Source of the DNA: DASUEB01 sp036275295
GTDB lineage: Bacteria; Bacteroidota; Bacteroidia; Flavobacteriales_D; Luteibaculaceae
NCBI GenBank assembly: GCA_036275295.1
Contig: DASUEB010000137.1
Location: 1-56,206, forward strand
Direction of reading: 5' to 3'
Length of the DNA stretch: 56,206 bases
Shown here one piece after another: positions 51,998-56,206 of this stretch (its first letter is position 1; each line of letters starts with the position of its first letter). The position numbers and the translations under genes were made by a program. A model generated the notes under the pieces. It was not told where the DNA came from, searched no databases, and worked only from the letters and a program-made list of their open reading frames with translations.

Positions 51998-54234
51998 CTT
52001 TTCACGGGTTGGAGGAGCACTTGCTGTATTTTTTGTCGTTGTCCCACCAACCAGATCAAATCACCTAAGGCGAGAATGGTCCCCGATTCTGGATTCAAAA
52101 TGCGCTGACCTTCGCGTTCTAATCCAACCACCAATCCGCAGGTCAATTCGCGTATTTGAGAATGGCGAATACTCTGGTTTATAAAGGGAAAACCCGCATC
52201 CACCAGAATTTTTTCCAAAACCACTTCTCCCTCTTGTGCGGCTTGCACGGGTGGTGCTGCCGTTTGCTCTAACCATTGAGTAAACGACTCTAATTGCAAG
52301 TCGGTGCCAATAACGGCCAGCTTATCGCCTGGAAATAGGCGCACATCTTTTTGAGGCGCGTATAAAAGTTGTTCACCTCGTTCAATGAGGGCTATATTGA
52401 TGCCCAAGTGTTCTCGGAGCGCCAGTTCCTCTAGCGTTTTCCCCACAAGCTCGTGATGGGGCTTCACCTCAACCGATGCCAAGTGGGCATCCCACGGCAG
52501 TAAGGTTTTGCCGCTGCGATGCGCCATTTTTTTCTCCTTCTCGTGGTAATTGGTCAGAAACCGCTCTTCCAATCGGTGATAGAAACGGTTTAGCCGGCGC
52601 GAAAACACCAGCAATCCTATCCCTACCGCAGCCACCGCAACACTGAAAGCCACCGGGGCAGAGAACTGCTGATCGAGCATAAAACCCACCAGTAGAATGG
52701 CAAGTACCAATCGCATTACCGCCATGAGCAGCAGCGGACCTTTGTTGTAATTTTCATTGAGCCACAAAATGCGGTACGAGGTACTGTCGATTTTGCGAAT
52801 GGCCAGGGCCCACAAAAAAGGCGCCATCACAATGAGCTGCAAGAGCGATGCGAGAACATCGCGCTGCCAAGCCGCCATATCTAGTTGGTTTAACAAAGGG
52901 CGCAGATAGGTTTGTCCCATAACAACAACACCCAGAATAAGCAATACATGAATAACAACCAACTTGACATAAGCCCGAAACGCCTCACGCCAATGACTAA
53001 CGTTTTTAATGCTCTCCGCGCCGGCGCTGTATCGATCAACTACCCCCAATACCTTGGCTGGTAAGATGCGCTGCAGCCATTGGTAAAACGGAAGCGACTG
53101 CTTCATGGCAATGGGCGTGGTAAAGGCCGTCAGTACCGACACCCCAACAGCAACGGGATATAAAGTTGGCGAAGTAACTTGCAGCGAGTTGCCCAAAGCC
53201 GCAATGATGAATGAAAATTCGCCGATTTGCGTCATGGAAAATCCCGTCTGCACGCTCTGTTTCAAGGCCTGACCTCCGGCGAGCGATCCCAAGGTTACAA
53301 AAAACGCTTTGCCGGCGATGACCACGGCCGACAAACCCACAATCCAGCCCGCGTTTTGTGCTATTTCGTTTGGACTTAACAACATGCCCACCGAAACAAA
53401 AAATATCGCACCAAATAGGTCTTTTAACGGTTTTAAGATGTGTTCTATGCGCTCAGACAAATCGGTCTCGGCCAGCAGCGACCCCATTACAAAGGCCCCT
53501 AAGGCTGGCGAAAACCCCGATTTATACGCCAAAACAACCATCGTCAAACAGAGGGCTAGACTGAGTACCAGCAGGCCTTCATCGTTGATGAATCGTTTCG
53601 ACCACCTGAAAAAACTGGGCAAAAGAAAAATGCCGCCAAAAAACCAAATGGATAAAAAAACCACCAGCTTAAAGCTATTAGCCAACAAGAGCTGACCGTC
53701 GAATCGACTCCCCAAGGCAAGGGTCGAAAGCACCACAATGAGGAGCACCGCCGCCAAATCCTCTACCACCAGCACGCCGGTTACCAGCTGAGCAAATTTT
53801 CTTTTCTTCAGATCGAGTTCCTCGAAGGCTTTTAAAATGATGGTAGTCGACGAAATGCAAATAATACCGCCGAGAAAAATGCTGTTTACCGAATTAAATC
53901 CCAGCAATCGACCCAGGATAAACCCCGTGACCATCATGCCTCCAATCTCAAAGACTCCCGTAATCAGCGCCGATCCGCCCAATTTAAGCAGTCGCTTAAA
54001 GCTAAACTCCAAACCCAGCGTAAACAACAACACAATGACGCCAATTTCACCCCATGTTTGAATCGACGCTGATTCGGCAATGCTTGGAAGCAGCGAGAAT
54101 TCGGGGCCCACTAAAAATCCCGCAAGGATATACCCAAGCACCACCGGTTGCTTGATTTTGGTGAACAACAAATACGTGGCGCCGGCAACCGCCAAGATCA
54201 AAGCCAAGTCGACAATGAGTTGTGATAAATGCAT
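51985..54234 (-). CDS. KefB-type cation:proton antiporter with two TrkA-C domains
   Basis: 749 residues. Twelve or thirteen transmembrane helices (1-~390) with the CPA2 motifs VVLGYILAGFLVGPE, LLFTLGLEFSF, VLVVEDLAAVLLIVV (catalytic Asp) and SPALGAFVMGSLLAETDL; a second membrane segment set (~425-560), then two TrkA-C (RCK_C) modules (~595-670 and ~680-749). No TrkA-N nucleotide-binding domain. Likely K+ or Na+/H+ exchange. Divergent from the YdcF gene. Confidence 0.9.
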   Translation of the reverse strand: MHLSQLIVDLALILAVAGATYLLFTKIKQPVVLGYILAGFLVGPEFSLLPSIAESASIQTWGEIGVIVLLFTLGLEFSFKRLLKLGGSALITGVFEIGGMMVTGFILGRLLGFNSVNSIFLGGIICISSTTIILKAFEELDLKKRKFAQLVTGVLVVEDLAAVLLIVVLSTLALGSRFDGQLLLANSFKLVVFLSIWFFGGIFLLPSFFRWSKRFINDEGLLVLSLALCLTMVVLAYKSGFSPALGAFVMGSLLAETDLSERIEHILKPLKDLFGAIFFVSVGMLLSPNEIAQNAGWIVGLSAVVIAGKAFFVTLGSLAGGQALKQSVQTGFSMTQIGEFSFIIAALGNSLQVTSPTLYPVAVGVSVLTAFTTPIAMKQSLPFYQWLQRILPAKVLGVVDRYSAGAESIKNVSHWREAFRAYVKLVVIHVLLILGVVVMGQTYLRPLLNQLDMAAWQRDVLASLLQLIVMAPFLWALAIRKIDSTSYRILWLNENYNKGPLLLMAVMRLVLAILLVGFMLDQQFSAPVAFSVAVAAVGIGLLVFSRRLNRFYHRLEERFLTNYHEKEKKMAHRSGKTLLPWDAHLASVEVKPHHELVGKTLEELALREHLGINIALIERGEQLLYAPQKDVRLFPGDKLAVIGTDLQLESFTQWLEQTAAPPVQAAQEGEVVLEKILVDAGFPFINQSIRHSQIRELTCGLVVGLEREGQRILNPESGTILALGDLIWLVGQRQKIQQVLLQPVKRKEG

Positions 54235-54285
54235 AACGTAGTAAATATAGAGCTCTTAGGTCTTAATTTAGCTCAAAAGTTGGCT

Positions 54286-55047
54286 ATGTTTTTTTTCTTG
54301 TCGAAAGCGCTGGGTTTTCTGATTCAACCGCTGGTGTGGATTGTTGTTCTGCTCATCCTAGCGCAGCTCAAGAGATTCGCGGGTAAAAGAAAACGATTGC
54401 TGGCTTTGGCTTTGTTCCTCGGGTGGTTTTTTACCAACCCCTTTTTGGCCGACGAAGCCGCTCGCCAATGGGAGTTGCCCGCTCTGGCCGACGAACAGCT
54501 TCCAGCCGCAGATGTGGCCGTGGTATTGGGCGGATTGAGCGGCTGGGATGCCCAGCTCAAACGCATTCAATTTCATGCCAGCGCCGATCGCCTCTGGCAA
54601 GCCATCCGACTGCAGAAACAAGGCAAGGTAAAACACCTCATCCTCACTGGGGGCTCGGGAAAAGTGCTTCATCCCGAAGAGAAGGAAATGTATTTTGTGC
54701 GTGAATACCTGCGCACCGTTCAACTGGATAGCCTGGTGTGGTTCGAATGGCAATCGAAAAACACGTGGGAAAATGCCGTCAACAGTCGGATCATCGTCGA
54801 TAAACTCAGTAGCTCCCGTCGAGTATTGCTCATTACGTCGGGCTTTCACATGCGCCGTGCGTTGGCCTGCTTCCGAGCGGCGGGTTACGATCCCATTGCC
54901 TATCCAACCGATCGCTGGGCCGGTCAACGAAAATTTGAGTTAGATCACTTGCTGCTGCCTTCGGCAGGAGCCATGGCGCAATGGAATATGTTGCTGCGCG
55001 AATGGGTTGGTTATGCAGCCTACCGCGTTAAAGGATTTGCTCAGTAA
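54286..55047 (+). CDS. YdcF/DUF218-family membrane protein
   Basis: 253 residues: two N-terminal transmembrane helices, then a DUF218 domain with DVAVVLGGLSGWDAQ, LILTGGSGK and LLITSGFHMRRALACFRAAGYD. DUF218 proteins (YdcF, ElyC/SanA) have been linked to envelope polysaccharide biogenesis. ATG 54286 is chosen since 54229 overlaps the divergent antiporter gene. A -7-like TAATTTAG lies at 54264-54271. Confidence 0.85.
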   Translation: MFFFLSKALGFLIQPLVWIVVLLILAQLKRFAGKRKRLLALALFLGWFFTNPFLADEAARQWELPALADEQLPAADVAVVLGGLSGWDAQLKRIQFHASADRLWQAIRLQKQGKVKHLILTGGSGKVLHPEEKEMYFVREYLRTVQLDSLVWFEWQSKNTWENAVNSRIIVDKLSSSRRVLLITSGFHMRRALACFRAAGYDPIAYPTDRWAGQRKFELDHLLLPSAGAMAQWNMLLREWVGYAAYRVKGFAQ

Positions 55048-55065
55048 AACCAGCACGCGGCCACA

Positions 55066-55108
55066 AAAGAAAAACCCTTCGCCATGCATCAAGGCATCGC
55101 AAAGGGTT
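55066..55108 (-). terminator. Terminator of the RiPP precursor genes
   Basis: AACCCTT (55073-55079) pairs with AAGGGTT (55102-55108), with partial inner pairing. On the minus strand it is followed by TTTTCTT (55066-55072). It lies ~75 nt after the last precursor gene's stop. Confidence 0.65.
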
Positions 55109-55181
55109 GATGAACTCAAGGCTTTCATGAGATGGTTTCTAATAAGAGTTAGAAATCAATCCTCAAGCGGCTTTCACGAGA

Positions 55182-55370
55182 TTAGGGTTCGAAAATGGTA
55201 GCGGTGTTGCAGTTTTCCAATATGCGCGACGGACCGCACTGCTCTATCCGGCAGGATACATAGTCTAGACACGAGTATAATGTGTCGCGCGGATCACCGC
55301 CTTTGATTTTGTCGGGATGGGTAATAAACGACTTGATCTTCAGATCGCTGAGTTTGATGTTTTTTTTCAT
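55182..55370 (-). CDS. RiPP precursor 1 (class I lanthipeptide-like leader, KGG site)
   Basis: 62 residues. The leader MKKNIKLSDLKIKSFITHP...KIKGG matches the Bacteroidota class I lanthipeptide/TIGR04149-type leader (L-x-L-K-x-K-S-F-x-T), with a double-glycine cleavage site at residue 25. The 37-residue core has cysteines spaced C-x5-C-x4-C-x8-C within TLYSC...VSC...QC...NC, identical to its two neighbours. It starts 11 nt after the stop of precursor 2, so the two are co-transcribed. No modification or transport gene is seen on the window side. Confidence 0.85.
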   Translation of the reverse strand: MKKNIKLSDLKIKSFITHPDKIKGGDPRDTLYSCLDYVSCRIEQCGPSRILENCNTATIFEP

Positions 55371-55381
55371 TGCGCTAAACG

Positions 55382-55606
55382 TTAAGGAAGGATGGTTCGA
55401 TTAATTCTCAGCTCACCTAGGTAACAATGCTCATCGTACTGGGTTAATACACATCCCACCACATTGCAGGTGATCACTTGATAACAGCTGTAAAGGGTTT
55501 CATCGTTCACCTCGGGGGGCGCACCTCCTTTGAGAGCTTGAAGTCGATTTTGATCGGTAATGAAGCTGGTTACTTTCAGCTGATCGAGTTTGATTTTTTT
55601 GTTCAT
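55382..55606 (-). CDS. RiPP precursor 2 (class I lanthipeptide-like leader, KGG site)
   Basis: 74 residues: leader MNKKIKLDQLKVTSFITD...ALKGG (28 residues) and a 46-residue core, APPEVNDETLYSC..., with the same C-x5-C-x4-C-x8-C spacing and an extra nine-residue C-terminal tail after the fourth Cys. It is followed closely by precursor 1. Its own promoter is not clear; the strong terminator at 55669-55699 lies between it and precursor 3. Confidence 0.87.
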   Translation of the reverse strand: MNKKIKLDQLKVTSFITDQNRLQALKGGAPPEVNDETLYSCYQVITCNVVGCVLTQYDEHCYLGELRINRTILP

Positions 55607-55668
55607 GACGGTTTGATTTTGTTTGGCAAACGGTCATAACTCAGGCAATGAATTGAAGGTGTAAAGGC

Positions 55669-55699
55669 AAAAAAGGCCGCCTTGCATCACAAAGCGGCC
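55669..55699 (-). terminator. Intrinsic terminator between RiPP precursors 3 and 2
   Basis: GGCCGC/GCGGCC stem (55675-55680 with 55694-55699), 13-nt loop, followed on the minus strand by TTTTTTG. It ends the precursor 3 transcript, so precursors 2 and 1 should have separate expression or readthrough. Confidence 0.8.
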
Positions 55700-55706
55700 C
55701 TCTGAA

Positions 55707-55922
55707 TTAAGCTTGTAAGGTGGTGGTATTGGCGCCACCGGTGTAGCAGCGATCGCCGTACTTGGTGTTCACACAACCTACCACGTCGCAGGTCACATAA
55801 GCCAAGCAGCTGTAAAAAGTGTCGGGAAGCTCTTGCGCTCCGCCTTTAATCTGATTTGCATTGAGCTCAGAGGTTACAAAGCTCTTCACTTTAAGGTCGT
55901 CAAGTTTTAGTTTCTTTTTCAT
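55707..55922 (-). CDS. RiPP precursor 3 (class I lanthipeptide-like leader, KGG site)
   Basis: 71 residues: leader MKKKLKLDDLKVKSFVTSE...QIKGG (28 residues), closest of the three to the pinensin-type consensus, and a 43-residue core AQELPDTFYSC... with C-x5-C-x4-C-x8-C and a Thr-rich tail (GGANTTTLQA). Ser/Thr residues precede the first two cysteines (YSC, VTC). It has its own promoter and terminator and so forms a separate unit. Confidence 0.88.
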   Translation of the reverse strand: MKKKLKLDDLKVKSFVTSELNANQIKGGAQELPDTFYSCLAYVTCDVVGCVNTKYGDRCYTGGANTTTLQA

Positions 55923-55944
55923 AAATAGGATTTTGTTAGGGCAC

Positions 55945-55975
55945 CGAAGCTAGAAAAAAAAATATCCTCAGTCAA
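55945..55975 (-). promoter_or_regulatory. Promoter of RiPP precursor 3
   Basis: TTG (55973-55975) and -7-like TAGCTTCG (55945-55952) on the minus strand, 20 nt apart, upstream of the ATG at 55922. One mismatch to TAnnTTTG. Confidence 0.55.
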
Positions 55976-55988
55976 GAGGGGTCTGCCT

Positions 55989-56206
55989 TCAATCTGTTAA
56001 AATCTGCACCCCGTCGGCTTCAATTTTTAGCTCTTTCTTGGGTTGCTGAATCTTCTTCAGATCCGACTTCGACGCCCCAGCGTCTTGTGCATAGTGCCGC
56101 AGTTCGCTTACGGAAGTCTCACTTACGTAAGACTTACCGTGTAAAACCACGGTTTTTCCCGCGAGATCCTTGGGCATAAAAAGCGCGTAATCTTTGAACA
56201 TTACAT
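55989..56206 (-). CDS. DUF4920 protein, 5' end outside window
   Basis: The last ~72 residues of a DUF4920 protein: VMFKDYALFMPKDLAGKTVVLHGKSY, VSELRHYAQDAG and IEADGVQI. The reading frame is open to the right edge and the Met at 56201 is probably internal (RVKFKDY-like segment). These small secreted proteins are common in Bacteroidota; their function is unknown. Confidence 0.85.
   Translation of the reverse strand, partial: VMFKDYALFMPKDLAGKTVVLHGKSYVSETSVSELRHYAQDAGASKSDLKKIQQPKKELKIEADGVQILTD

Noticed and set aside
1..56206. CRISPR arrays, insertion sequences, prophage or integrative elements
   Set aside because: No direct-repeat arrays, transposase or integrase frames, or terminal inverted repeats were seen; gene content looks like stable chromosome.

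Overview
The window is chromosomal DNA from a member of the Bacteroidota. Promoters follow the phylum's -33 TTTG / -7 TAnnTTTG pattern, Shine-Dalgarno sequences are mostly absent, and phylum-typical families are present (GLPGLI protein, CarboxypepD_reg outer-membrane barrel, DUF5777, DUF4920, fused isobutyryl-CoA mutase IcmF, KGG-type RiPP leaders). I see no rRNA, tRNA, insertion sequence, CRISPR array or origin. Family or species cannot be fixed from the sequence alone.

Layout. 1-3.7 kb: a membrane-anchored patatin-like protein running off the left edge, a NYN/LOTUS protein and a CDP-alcohol phosphatidyltransferase. 3.8-11 kb: an inorganic-sulfur cluster made of a Crp/Fnr regulator, TauE/SafE exporter, rhodanese, two half-size YeeE/YedE proteins, a TsdA-like dihaem cytochrome, an OprD-like porin and a CstB-like persulfide dioxygenase-rhodanese. 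Three of its promoters carry the same GTRAC-N4-RTCAC operator at exactly the same distance from the -7 element, so the cluster looks like one local regulon that oxidises and moves persulfide, thiosulfate and sulfite. 11.2-14.3 kb: a second Crp/Fnr regulator with YCII and DoxX-like genes, then xseB/xseA. 14.4-18.8 kb: a light-response island with a photolyase/cryptochrome, an SRPBCC protein, a CarH/LitR-type B12 photoreceptor regulator with an ECF sigma factor, DUF2256 and miaE. 18.8-25.1 kb: kup, then an overlapping operon of a KAI2/RsbQ-type hydrolase, hybrid histidine kinase, murQ and an unknown gene.

25.2-33.8 kb: a coiled-coil lipoprotein, a degenerate RluA-like pseudouridine synthase, acyltransferase, thioesterase, an operon of a TPR-adenylate cyclase-HD fusion with UspA and a signal-less periplasmic-binding-fold protein, and xthA. 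33.9-45.9 kb: a large multi-PAS hybrid kinase, TlpA-like lipoprotein, FemAB/GNAT-like protein, DUF1761, icmF, and an operon of a CX7CH haem-like lipoprotein, YceI, DUF5777 barrel and EamA transporter. 45.9-51.9 kb: an OmpR-type two-component system divergent from a GLPGLI/outer-membrane-barrel operon; the shared intergenic region holds four helically phased TTAACC-type half-sites. 52-56.2 kb: a KefB-type antiporter, YdcF protein, three RiPP (class I lanthipeptide-like) precursors with identical cysteine spacing, and the end of a DUF4920 protein.

The strongest candidates for something new are the fixed-geometry sulfur regulon, the orphan C-x5-C-x4-C-x8-C RiPP precursor trio, the hydrolase/kinase/murQ operon, and several enzymes that have lost hallmark residues (RluA-like Asp to Glu; photolyase without Fe-S cysteines).
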